Of a stretch of 30,000 bases of DNA, positions 20,745 to 30,000 are shown one piece after another (the first letter of the stretch is position 1; the number at the start of each line of letters is the position of its first letter). Source of the stretch: Tubiluchus corallicola (lineage: Eukaryota; Priapulida; Priapulimorpha; Priapulimorphida; Tubiluchidae); contig JAQGDQ010000515.1 of assembly GCA_030141605.1 (NCBI GenBank), positions 1-30,000 of the forward strand. Direction: 5' to 3'. The notes under the pieces were generated by a model. It saw only the letters and a program-made list of their open reading frames with translations. It was not told the DNA's origin and searched no databases. The translations under genes were made by a program, and so were the position numbers.

Positions 20745-21080
20745 CCTTTGACGAACGAAATTTACTGAATTACTTTAGTTGTACATTCACTATGACTGAC
20801 TCAACAACTCGTGAACAAAGTCAGCGTGCCACAGTAGTTTACTGCATTTTCTTGCAGCGGTAAAGGTAGCAACGTTTGGAGGAAAAATAGCTTCCAGTGT
20901 GTTTAGCAGTTGCAAGAAAAAGCGTCTAATGCAACAGCAATGCCTGCACACATAATCTGATTTTTAAGTTGCTTAATTTTTAAGTTAAATCGCCACAAAA
21001 CGCAACGCAACTGCTGCTGAAAGACAGGTGCACCCCCACATCGCAATAGACTCTTCCACTTGTTTTTGCACAACGTATAG
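20745..21080. other. Upstream region of the intact BTB gene
   Basis: This should hold the minus-strand promoter. No TATA box or conserved block shared with the paralogue's upstream region was recognised. Confidence 0.35.
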
Positions 21081-21082
21081 TA

Positions 21083-21395
21083 CAGGGTGTCTATAAAGTC
21101 TCTTTACAATTTTAAAAATTTATCACAAAGTCAGTTGACAAGATATCCTAACAGATTAGTTTTGTTTTATTCAGTGTTTATCTGAGTTTGAGATAACATT
21201 GAAATTTCGCGTTTTATGTAGGTCTCCTGTTGGTAGAAGGATCTTGTTAACTGAAACCGCAAAATGCGTACCCCTCAAGAGAAGGCACAGTGTGTATCAT
21301 GGTTTATTGGAACAAACTCGTATGCGCAGACTCAGCAAAACTACAGAATTAAGCATGGAAGAGATTCATGGGGTTATGTGAAAGACATCGTGTAT
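21083..21395 (+). mobile_element. Remnant of a Tc/mariner-like transposon with DUF4817-type helix-turn-helix
   Basis: The left end begins after TA with 'CAGGGTGTCTATAAAGTC', typical of Tc-like terminal inverted repeats. About 180 bases on, an ATG at 21264 opens 'MRTPQEKAQCVSWFIGTNS' and 'QTQQNYRIKHGRDS', the DNA-binding helix-turn-helix found at the N-terminus of arthropod-type transposases (DUF4817). After roughly 40 residues the similarity stops and the frame closes at 21464. No catalytic core and no right terminal repeat were found, so this is a dead 5' fragment. Confidence 0.7.
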
Positions 21396-22280
21396 CAAAC
21401 AAAGACACGGGACATTACTGACTTGACGCTGTTTTTCATCCAGGCAATATTTCCATTTTACTAAGTTCAAAAAATTTCGTTAATAAAGCTGAAAACACGT
21501 TCTTTTTTTGAGTAGTTTTACTGCGATGACGAAAATGCTCTACTGTGTAATGAGGAGCCCTATGAAAGTTTGAAAGAGTAGTCCTCGTGGATATGCATTT
21601 TTTACCATAAGGGATTGTACAGCATTGACAGCGGCAATTTATAGCCACTCTGGGATTTCAGGCATGGGCACCGGCATTTATTCATTCCATTTATTTACAT
21701 TTATTCGTTTGTAAACAATTAACAGAAATTACAGTACACTTTCTACAATGCTTAACAAATACGATGTAATTTATATTCACTACTTCATTCTGATTAAGCT
21801 ACTGTATACTCCATATATTAAGTTAACATAATTCTCATGCATACATAAGTAATTCGGCTACTAGTCAGTTAAAATGAAACATCTAGCTAGAACAATCGGG
21901 TAAATCAGCAGGTCATGTTAAAATTAGGGTATCACACAGATAGTTGGTTTACATGCAAAAAGCTGCAACTTACAATAGGCATCTTTTAATAGCATTAATG
22001 GCGACGTTCTCTGCAAACTTCTGTAGAGGTGATTTGTAAGTACAAAAGATCAGTTACCATATACTAGACAACGAAATGATTGAAACTGGAGCCGAATTTA
22101 ACAGCCGTTCTGCATGTGGCTGACATGGGGAGGGGGTTTGGGGGTGGCACTGTCAATAGTTCATAATCAGTCTTCCACAGCACAATGCCAACGAGTTTCT
22201 TCTTTATACGTTTGTATATTTTAGGGTACACCGGACAGCACTAATCCATATAAGACATCAGTCGCACTGATGAACACAGT
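21396..22280. other. AT-rich intergenic stretch
   Basis: No gene or repeat family recognised; a G-rich patch 'GGGGAGGGGGTTTGGGGGTGG' type sequence at about 22127-22147 is the only marked feature. Confidence 0.4.
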
Positions 22281-22505
22281 TAAAGAAGATGATTTTCTTT
22301 TTAATTCATTTTCTATACAACAGCACAACTTTTATGCGAATTTTTCCATCACTAATAAACCCAGAAGCTCTGCAATATTATTCTGATACCACCAAAAACT
22401 TTTCACTTCTTCTGAACTTGTCTTTATTTTCAAATGTTCTGAGTGACTTTCTTGGATCATTGTTAGTCACTTCAATCCATCTGTTCTTACATATGCTGTC
22501 AGACG
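22281..22505 (-). pseudogene. Extra copy of the BTB-gene C-terminal module (most degraded)
   Basis: Minus-strand translation in broken frames gives 'ICKNRWIEVTNNDPRKSLRT' and later 'SGFISDGKIRIKVVLLYRK', matching the last 75 or so residues of the intact BTB protein. A stop and frame changes interrupt it. It has no BTB or BACK part. It is the leftmost of the downstream module copies. Confidence 0.75.
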
Positions 22506-22605
22506 TAGAAGCAAAAGCGAAAAGTAAAACTTGTAATTTCAAGCAGCAGTTTACACAATAGTTATATCGAGTAACTTAATATATCTAATTTAATATATGC
22601 TTAAT

Positions 22606-22880
22606 TTAATATCTAAGCAGCAACAGAACTTTTATGCGAATTTTTCCATCATTAATAAACCCGAAAGCAAGGTCCACGACGGTTCTAAACTGTGCAATAT
22701 TTCTTGCTGTCCAGAGCCGTTCCTTTTCATCTTCATTTAGGACAGTTTTAAGTGACCTTTGTGGATTATTGTTAATTACTTTAATGTAACTGTTCTTACA
22801 CATGCTACATGAAGTAGAAGACCAAGAAGGACGAACTACTAAATCCAAGCATCAGCCTTCAGCACGGTTATTGGAGCAGT
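22606..22880 (-). pseudogene. Extra copy of the BTB-gene C-terminal module
   Basis: Minus-strand frame 'MCKNSYIKVINNNPQRSLKT', 'IAQFRTVVDLAFGFINDGKI' and 'KVLLLLRY' matches the C-terminus of the intact BTB protein, open over about 80 residues. Its right edge (to about 22880) still matches sequence upstream of the module ('CACGGTTATTGGAGCAGTTT'), then stops at the (ACTT)n tract, marking the duplication boundary. Confidence 0.85.
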
Positions 22881-22882
22881 TT

Positions 22883-23090
<208 letters not shown>

Positions 23091-24871
23091 AATTTTCCTT
23101 TCAATTCATTTTCTAAACAGCACGTTAACTTGTATGCGAATTTTTCCATCATTAATAAACCCGGATGCAGGGTCCATGACGGTGCTAAACTGTGCAATAT
23201 TTCTCGCTTTCCAGAGCCGTTCTTTGTATCTTCATTTAAGACAGTTTTGAGTGACCTTTGTGGATTATTGTTAATCACTTCAATGTAACTGTTCTTACAC
23301 ACGCTACGAAAAATAAGAGAAGAAGAGGGATGAACATGTAAATTCAAGCAACTGCCTTCACCACGGTTATCTCAAGCATTGGAGCAGTTTGTTTTGTTAC
23401 ATCTGAAAAGAGCAATGACAAGCTTATCAGCATTACCAGTGGTTGCAATCTTTTCTATAGAAATGAATCCATCTACTGGCATTCTTCGCAATCTACGAAT
23501 CCATCTACTCGCAATCTTTTCTGATATTTCTGATCCTCTTATTTCTAAATTGTCAATTTCCTCAACAGGTACAGCACACACGACTAACACGACTTCTACG
23601 TAGTTTCTCTGCGTTTTTGGAAATATTGATTCTGGTGCCTGTTTTTGATGATAATTGATAAAAACATTCAGTTGCTCCTTGTCATTTAATATTCCAGTTG
23701 CTACCGGTCCTTTGATGAATAACTCTGGATCCATTGTGGGAAATCTGATTTGAAACAAAATGTTCTTTTGTTCAACACATTTTGCTCTAGTTTCTTTCGC
23801 TTGCATTCAGCATCAGCCCATCTTAAAACTGCATCAAATAGTTTCCCCTCTTCAGTAATTGTCAGTTCATCAAGTTTGACAATCCTCAATAAGCTGTCGT
23901 AGCTCAAGGAAGTAAAACTGTCGGACTTTATAACTGCTTCTGTCTCGACACTAATGACCTCCAGACACTTCATCTCTACATCTCGCCTTTCACAGAAACA
24001 AGCAGCTGTCAGAATGGTGCAGACGTTGTCAGTTGTGATTTCAGATTTAAGGAAATCAACAGCCAATTTTTCAAGTTCACGAATGTTGTACTTTTTAGCT
24101 AAATAAAGTATTGAAAGAACATTATCACCAGTTAATTCAGCTTTGTCAGTATAAATGAACCTCAAAAGCAGCAAAAACACGTCAGGTTCAACGTCGGTTA
24201 TTGGTATGACATCACCAGGTTTATGACACAGCGGCCCAAACAGCATCCTCTTAAAAACTGAGTGCAAGTACGTACCGACTAGCGTTGATGATGGTTTCAC
24301 CAACTGAAAAAGTTACATCACATAATTCCTGGAAATCTTCGTTACCAAAAACATAATCGTATCTCTCGTTCCAGTCGTCCATCGCGTCAACCCTTTCAGC
24401 TAGAGTTTGCGGCTCGTCTAATGAAGTTGCCATTTCTTTTGCTAATGGAATTTTCTGACCTCTCTGCTGATCGAGAACTTGTATAAATGGATGGTGTAAC
24501 TACAGAAACAAGATGAAATATTATAAACTTTGCACTTTTTTTCAGTTTTTTGTCCTACAATCATTAAAGGTAATACAGTCATAATTTTATCATGTCAATG
24601 CTGCCTCGCCTTGTACAAACAACTAACTGTACACTCTCTGTGAACTCGGTTCATAAACTGCACCGACTAAGAAAAATAACTCTTCACTTTGTCCAGTCTA
24701 CATAGGTGAATAACTTGAAAACACAAGAAACTCTTCACTTACATAAAGCTCAAAAAATTGGTTTGAAATTTTATACCAATTACATACTGCCTCTTTGCAC
24801 ACAGGGCTTACGTCGGCAGTAATGCTGTATAAAAAAGTCAAACTCTGGCGATGACCGTTAGACGCAGCCAT
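23091..24871 (-). pseudogene. Frameshifted paralogue of the BTB-BACK gene with a 5' exon
   Basis: Exon 1 (24743-24871) opens 'MAASNGHRQSLTFLYS' in a good start context (AAAATGG), ends at a GTAAGT donor in phase 0, and joins an exon starting after 'TTTCTGTAG' (about 24500); 22 in-frame codons then lead into 'EMATSLDEPQTLAERVDAM', homologous to residue 1 of the intact copy. Frame breaks occur near 24260 (within 'YVLAL|SEVFK'), near 23760 ('NKRT...QIRFPTMD'), near 23375 and again in the C-terminal part near 23220. Between the breaks identity with the intact protein is high, so inactivation is recent, or the assembly contains indels. An insertion of about 20 residues before 'ISIEKIATTGNADKL' is also visible. 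BTB and BACK domains are otherwise recognisable. Confidence 0.82.
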
Positions 24872-24918
24872 TTTAAAGACAAGTCATTTAAAACAAGTTT
24901 AGACAACACTGAATAAAG
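24872..24918. promoter_or_regulatory. Short divergent start region
   Basis: Only 47 bases separate the minus-strand ATG of the BTB paralogue (24871) from a plus-strand ATG (24919) that opens a 35-codon exon with a consensus donor. If both are real, the two share a bidirectional promoter and overlapping leaders. No TATA box was seen. Confidence 0.35.
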
Positions 24919-25302
24919 ATGACAGCATTTGTAATTGTAAAGAAGAAGCTATTCAGTTGCAAATTTGTTGATCTAAGATCAAGAAATGATTTTATCAACT
25001 TAATTCATCTCATCTTTGACTTGGTAAGTGTCTTGTGTTTTTATATTTTAATTGTTGCATGTTAGTGTGGTCTACATGATATCAATACCAGCATAAATCT
25101 ATCTATCTATCATTGCCTCAGTGAAATACGTATCACGTCATCTATATTCCACAGAATTTAGTATCTGTGAAATGAAATGTCTGTCTAACTGGTGGGTATC
25201 CTTCTGTCTCAGAAGACAATGGAGTGTGCGCCAAGAGAGTCAGTTATTGATCACATTGATGGAGCTGCAGCGTTGACTGTGGCTGAGCAGTCCGATCCTT
25301 AA
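24919..25302 (+). CDS. Candidate small two-exon gene, unknown product
   Basis: Exon 1 (24919-25023) opens 'MTAFVIVKKKLFSCKFVDL' and ends at TTG|GTAAGT in phase 0. A polypyrimidine tract and acceptor (TTCTGTCTCAG) lie at 25201-25212, and exon 2 (25213-25302) continues in frame as 'KTMECAPRESVIDHIDGAAA' to a TAA. The product would be 64 residues, Lys-rich then acidic, with no domain I recognise. Both splice sites and phase agree, but the stretch is short, exon 2 lies in a GC-rich block that looks like a dispersed repeat, and chance cannot be excluded. Confidence 0.3.
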
Positions 25303-25360
25303 ACCACTGGAGTGGTCTCTACAGGGCGCTTGCCTGGGCAAGGTGTATGGACAAACAGTT
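25185..25360. repeat. GC-rich block resembling a dispersed (SINE-like) repeat
   Basis: Composition jumps from AT-rich to about half GC for some 170 bases ('CTGAGCAGTCCGATCC', 'GGGCGCTTGCCTGGGCAAGG') and drops back. It has the style of a dispersed short element, but no clear A and B boxes or tail were found and no second copy exists in the window. Confidence 0.35.
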
Positions 25361-25900
<540 letters not shown>

Positions 25901-26004
25901 ACTTTTTCTTGGCGGTTTATATAAGAAGAAATCGAGCGCGAAGGTGCCATTTCTGAAGAAAACCTGGAGCTTGGTTTCACGTGGTTTTTTGTTCATCATT
26001 TATC

Positions 26005-26020
26005 GATAGATGGCGCCAGC
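26005..26020 (+). promoter_or_regulatory. CTCF-like motif
   Basis: GATAGATGGCGCCAGC contains AGATGGCGC, the core shared by animal CTCF consensus sites. It is the third such core in the window, and here stands alone. Confidence 0.3.
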
Positions 26021-26665
26021 AAAAGTTAGTTACGGCATTGTTTATGTTTGGTTACCAACTGTAACACTTCACTGTGTATCATTGTTTACAAATTCAGCAT
26101 TACAGAGACAACGCGGTATCCAAGGAAGCCGTTGTTAGCAAATTTGTTTTCTAGCTTACGGACTTTCCGAAGTTTCACGACCAAAACCGAACAAAAAAAT
26201 TTTGCGGGGAAATGCAACTTCGAGGACCGATATGATTAAGAATAAAACCGCGAAGTTTAACAAAATTAGTGTAAAATTTTAAGTTACGATCAACTCTTTT
26301 AAATAAAACATTATTTTTTTACGTTAAATTTGACCTTTAGCTCATAGATTTACTAATTAGGACATCACATCTGCCACTGACTGATATACTGCACTGTGCC
26401 GAACTGTTATACAATGATTATAATTATTATTTTCTTGTAATTAAGCGGATGCAAGGCACGGGAGATTTGCGAATACTACATGTTTGAACCAGTGATATTT
26501 GCATTACCGGTTCAACGGTTCAATTCAGTTGATCTTTTTCCCAGCCACGTCTGTCTGTTGGTTCGCCTGTCTCAGACAGGCTGTCTGATTATACTATTTC
26601 TCAAATGTTGCAATTCAAACCAAACTTGCAGCACAGGGGCTCCGCGTGCTATTTCTGCAGTAAAA
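26021..26665. other. Intergenic stretch
   Basis: No gene or repeat recognised. Frames of 60-70 codons occur without domains; a local inverted motif 'CCTGTCTCAGACAGG' lies at about 26568-26582. Confidence 0.4.
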
Positions 26666-26669
26666 AATT

Positions 26670-26701
26670 GTAACCATGGTGATTGACAGTTGCATAGCAA
26701 C
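26670..26701. promoter_or_regulatory. Pair of RFX X-box-like motifs
   Basis: GTAACCATGGTGAT (26670-26683) and GTTGCATAGCAAC (26689-26701) both fit the RFX X-box pattern of two inverted GTTGC/GYAAC half-sites with a short spacer. X-boxes drive ciliary genes in animals; the target here is not evident. Confidence 0.45.
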
Positions 26702-26875
26702 GGCCAAAAAACTTCTAAAATAACACCAATAAAAACAAGTTTTTAGCATTTAAATGTGAAAACTTTTTAGTATACTTATCTTAGCCTAAGTAATTTAGCT
26801 TTGGTAGGTTCAGTAGTTAGTTAGTCATTCTTCCAGGTCCCGTTTTAGTGACAAACGCTAAGTTACAGTTTCATG

Positions 26876-26972
26876 AACCGGTATTAGCTCAAATGGAATG
26901 AGAGGCGACGCATTCAAGCTTCCGCTTAATGCTGCCAGGTCAGAATTTGATTTCTCCTGAAGAAATCTTTTC
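26876..26972 (+). other. Weak tRNA-like segment (possible SINE head)
   Basis: 'TAGCTCAAATGG' at about 26884 fits a polymerase III A box, and 'AGAATTTGATTTC' some 60 bases on loosely resembles a B box. A D-arm-like fold GCTC/GAG is possible. No acceptor stem closes and no tail is seen, so this is not a functional tRNA gene. Confidence 0.2.
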
Positions 26973-27099
26973 CTGTCGACAACAGCAGCAGCGGAAAAGG
27001 CGAAAACTTGGCCCGAGTGCCAGAGGGCTTGCAGTTGGCGAACACTAGTTAAAACGAACGTCACATATCTCACTACGTGTATTTTGCATAACGATGATG

Positions 27100-27113
27100 G
27101 TTGCCATGGCAAC
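27100..27113. promoter_or_regulatory. Perfect RFX X-box palindrome
   Basis: GTTGCCATGGCAAC is a perfect 14-bp palindrome and an ideal X-box (half-sites GTTGCC and GGCAAC). It lies about 200 bases beyond the 3' end of the TTLL11-like gene and about 400 bases from the upstream X-box pair. Confidence 0.6.
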
Positions 27114-27184
27114 AAAGATGAAAAATGTAGAAATAACATTTCTATTTTTACATAAAAACTACAATAAACTGTTTCGTGTTGAAA

Positions 27185-27190
27185 TTTAAT
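27185..27190 (-). terminator. Possible polyadenylation signal of the TTLL11-like gene
   Basis: TTTAAT on the plus strand reads ATTAAA on the minus strand, the commonest variant signal, 122 bases beyond the stop codon. No AATAAA is closer. Confidence 0.4.
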
Positions 27191-27311
27191 AACAAAAATT
27201 GAAAATATGACATGTTCACAACATACAGTAGAGTCAACGTAAACGCATAAGTGGACCCATTAGGGTCCAAGACCAACAATGAATTCAACAAATAATTTTC
27301 CGCATGCACAA

Positions 27312-28614
27312 TTATTGCTTAAGCAGTTTTTGTTTGTATACTTGACGTAATTTGTTCATTCGGTCCTGGTCATTTTCTTTCAGTCTGTTGTCCATTCGAA
27401 GTTCTGCCGGCTTAACAGCAACAAAATGCGACTTTGATTCCGGTGGTGATGACGACGATGATGATGATGACGACTTAGTATGGATTTTAGGTAAAACGTG
27501 CTGCAAAAATAAAGGTAATTAATTTCTTCGTAGACAAAGCAGAAAAGTTTAGATGAATTCGATATCAGAACAACAAAAGGTAATTTAATTTAATATTAAT
27601 TTATTTGTTTTGGTCTGTATTTAGAACAAAATTTGTACTCAAGTGACGTTTGTACTCAGTTGACGTTTGTACACAGAACAGTATTCGTACTCAGTTGACG
27701 TTTGTACACAGAACAGTATTCGTACTCAGTTGACGTTTGTACTCAGAACAGCATTTGTACTCAGTTGACGTTTGTGCTCAGAACAGCATTTGTACTCAGT
27801 TGATGTTTGTACTCAGAACAGACTCTGAAGGACAACATGTCACCAATACTGATAGAAGTGAATGCTAATCCTAGCTTGAGAGTTGACTATGAGAGTGGTA
27901 GCGACACAGCCTGTCCTACGTTCAAGCCTAGTCCAGTGGATCAACAAATCAAGCGACCACTGGTCAGAGATGTCTTGCTGCTCGCCACAAAACTGCTAAG
28001 CTTGGTGTTTTGCCGTTGTGTTTTTGTTGATAGGATTTCTTTTCTTTGTTATTTTGTTTATTATTATTTTTCTTTCAGAAAGCCTTTTCATAGTTCCAGC
28101 GATTGATGATGATCGTGAACAGTTAAAGGTTGAGTGTACCAGACAACGCATTTGTGTACACTTGACAACGCCTCGCAGCCCATGCTGTTGTAATACTAAC
28201 AGTTTTGAAAGCTAGCTAGAAATTCCCTAGCTCATTTTTTGTTTCCAAGCGATCATTCTAAGCATAGACCAATGCATAATTAAGTAAAAACCCACGTAAA
28301 ACAATTGAAGTTATTGAATTGATACGGCAGACGGCCGCGCTTTAGTCACATGTCACGTGACGGTTGTAGTTAAGACGTGTTGCTGTGGTACACTTGACCT
28401 TTTGTAAAAAAACGTAGGAGTTGTAAAAGCAAAAATTTCTAAATGAAGTGTGTTGAGGTGAAGAAGAGAAAGAAAAGTGTGTTGAGAAAGAGGAGGAGAA
28501 AGCGAGAGAGAGAGAGAGAGAGAGAGAGGAAGAGAGAAAGAGAAGAGAGAGGGAGAGAGAGAACGAGAGAGAGAGAGAGAATGAGAGAGAGAGAAGGGAG
28601 AGGGAGAAAGAGAG

Positions 28615-28652
<38 letters not shown>

Positions 28653-28713
28653 GAAAGAAAGAGAAGAGAGAGAGGGAGAGAGAGAAAGAGAGAGAGAGAA
28701 GGGAGAGGGAGAA

Positions 28714-28766
<53 letters not shown>

Positions 28767-29276
28767 AGAAAGAAAGGAGGGGGAGAGAGAGAATGAGAGA
28801 GAGAGAATGTGAGAGAGAGAAGGGAGAGGGAGAGAGAGACTGAAAGAGAGAGAGAGAAGGGAGAGGGAGAGAGAGAGAAAGAGAGAGGGGGAAGAGAGGA
28901 GGGGAGAGAAAAGGAAAGACTGAGAAAGAAAAAGAGTCAGAAAAGAATAATAAAAGATTTTCCATATTTACTCTTCTTTGTTGTTTTGCTCTTCGTCCAT
29001 GATATGCTAATTGATGATCACAGTGATCCACTAATAATTCCACAGCTTCTCTTAACGAACAACCATCTGCGTACTTCCTTCTTGCCATCATGAAAAATGC
29101 TTTCACGAAAGTTCTAAAACAGATACCAGGTGGCTCTGACATCGTGTGCACGCCCCACTTGTAGTACAGTTCAGCGTAGAACGAATCAACGGAGGAATGG
29201 CCCAGGATGTCATCTGATAAGTTGCTCTTCCTAAACAAATTATCAAATTCTGTTGAAGTTCTTCTTGAAGGGTAAG
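27312..29276 (-). CDS. TTLL11: TTLL11-like tubulin polyglutamylase, last two exons (partial)
   Basis: Penultimate exon 28972-29276 (acceptor CACAAG, donor GTAAAT) and last exon 27312-27500 (acceptor TTTTTGCAG) join in phase 0. The first encodes 101 codons with 'EFDNLFRKSNLSDD', 'SSVDSFYAELYYKWG', 'GICFRTFVKAFFMMARRKY' and 'LREAVELLVDHCDHQL', which matches from memory the conserved helical region after the catalytic domain of animal TTLL11. The last exon has a Ser run coded by a GAT/GAC-type repeat, then 'MDNRLKENDQDRMNKLRQVY' and a stop. The catalytic ATP-grasp (TTL) exons must lie beyond the right edge, or are disturbed (see the plus-strand exon at 27822). TTLL11 lengthens glutamate chains on tubulin of cilia and other stable microtubules. 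The intron is 1.47 kb and carries the (GA)n tract and the inverted exon. Confidence 0.75.
27622..27821. repeat. 35-bp minisatellite abutting a splice acceptor
   Basis: Five to six copies of a 35-bp unit, 'ACTCAGTTGACGTTTGTACA' followed by CAGAACAGTATTCGT, run from about 27622 to the CAG at 27819-27821. Each unit ends in the same 'CAGAACAG' that forms the apparent acceptor of the plus-strand TTL exon, so the array seems to have grown from the 3' end of that exon's intron. Confidence 0.85.
27822..28004 (+). pseudogene. Plus-strand exon for the end of a TTL catalytic domain
   Basis: After an acceptor-like CAG, 61 codons in one frame read 'TLKDNMSPILIEVNANPSL', 'RVDYESGSD', 'SPVDQQIKRPLVRDVLLLA' to a possible GTGTTT donor at 28005. 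'LIEVNANPS' is the metal- and ATP-binding signature near the end of TTL/TTLL catalytic domains, and the following VD..IK..L.RD pattern fits TTLL11. A further acceptor (TTTCTTTCAG, 28069-28078) is followed by an open stretch to 28215, but its phase does not join. The exon sits inside an intron of the minus-strand TTLL11-like gene, in opposite orientation. It may be the inverted original, an inverted duplicate, or an assembly error. Confidence 0.7.
28497..28935. repeat. (GA)n-rich tract in the TTLL11-like intron
   Basis: About 440 bases of GA-rich purine sequence with AAG, GGG and ATG interruptions, purine on the plus strand. A higher-order pattern of 'GAGAAGGGAGAGGGAGA' recurs several times (near 28590, 28697, 28818, 28855). 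Coding frames across it are artefacts. Confidence 0.95.
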
Positions 29277-29448
29277 CTTGTGGTTATCAGAAAGGCAATT
29301 TTCCGATAACGAATTCTACAGATAAGCAGCCCGGCGGAAAAAATGCATTTGTTTAAGCAACTGTTCTGCAACCACAAATGTCCAGAACAAAATATCCAGT
29401 AAAAAGCAGTATAACAAAAAGGACAACGTGTATATTCTATTTGCTTTA

Positions 29449-29860
<412 letters not shown>

Positions 29861-29861
29861 A

Positions 29862-29942
29862 GGTTTCTTCTAAGGTGATTCTTACTGGTGCTTCATTTTG
29901 TAATCTTAGAAGATGTCCTAGACATCTTAATCTTCGGATCTT
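29862..29942 (-). mobile_element. Short non-LTR reverse transcriptase remnant
   Basis: Minus-strand translation gives 'KIRRLRCLGHLLRLQNEAPV' followed by R-I-T-L-E-E, resembling the 'RRLRWLGHVLRM' signature near the C-terminus of many endonuclease/reverse transcriptase proteins. Only about 27 codons remain before the (GAT)n tract. The rest may lie to the right, beyond the window. Confidence 0.5.
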
Positions 29943-30000
29943 GACTTTTGAACTCCAATAAATTTCTTTTGTTCTAGTGTATAAATCACATTTTTGATTA

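Noticed and set aside
26858-27139. 93-codon minus-strand frame ending near the X-boxes
   Set aside because: No domain, overlaps the weak tRNA-like segment, and its sequence has no gene context.

Overview
The window is animal nuclear DNA, AT-rich and full of introns, microsatellites and retrotransposon remains. It reads as an aquatic invertebrate: secreted C-type lectins, an expanded BTB-BACK family, a ciliary tubulin glutamylase (TTLL11-like), a CR1/Jockey-type retrotransposon and a DUF4817-type transposase fragment. The species cannot be fixed from the sequence. Genes are split by GT-AG introns, and the joins below were worked out by hand from reading phase and family motifs.

Region 1 (1-1810) differs from the rest: richer in GC, intronless, with an open frame for a very divergent two-repeat TATA-binding-protein (TBP) fold, followed by a duplicated polyadenylation block and several direct-repeat arrays. 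It looks like a piece of an integrated large DNA virus or a captured viral gene, but a fast-evolving cellular TBP paralogue is not excluded. Region 2 (1811-5600) is AT-rich with no gene I can support. A 79-bp near-perfect palindrome sits at 5626-5704.

Region 3 (5990-14510) holds two tandem plus-strand C-type lectin genes of four exons each, with identical intron phases (1, 1, 2), a shared upstream promoter block, altered calcium-site motifs and a conserved extra C-terminal cysteine. A (TAC)n tract and a 44-bp minisatellite lie between them. Region 4 (15000-18310) is a (GA)n tract and a 5'-truncated non-LTR retrotransposon with a long uninterrupted reverse transcriptase frame, flanked by a 44-bp direct repeat that carries a CTCF-like motif.

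Region 5 (19415-24871, minus strand) holds one intact single-exon BTB-BACK gene and a frameshifted paralogue that keeps an in-frame upstream exon. Two more copies of its C-terminal module lie beyond its end, separated by (ACTT)n. The upstream exon faces a small plus-strand two-exon candidate gene across a 47-bp gap. Region 6 (26600-30000) holds the last two exons of a minus-strand TTLL11-like gene. A plus-strand exon for the end of a TTL catalytic domain lies inside their shared intron, so part of the locus is inverted or an inverted duplicate. RFX X-box-like palindromes lie just beyond the gene's 3' end, and large (GA)n and (GAT)n tracts fill the locus.

The genes are not obviously a single functional system. 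The items most worth following are the TBP-like gene, the inverted TTLL exon, the BTB C-terminal module array, the lectin pair, the foldback and four copies of one 10-bp E-box palindrome.
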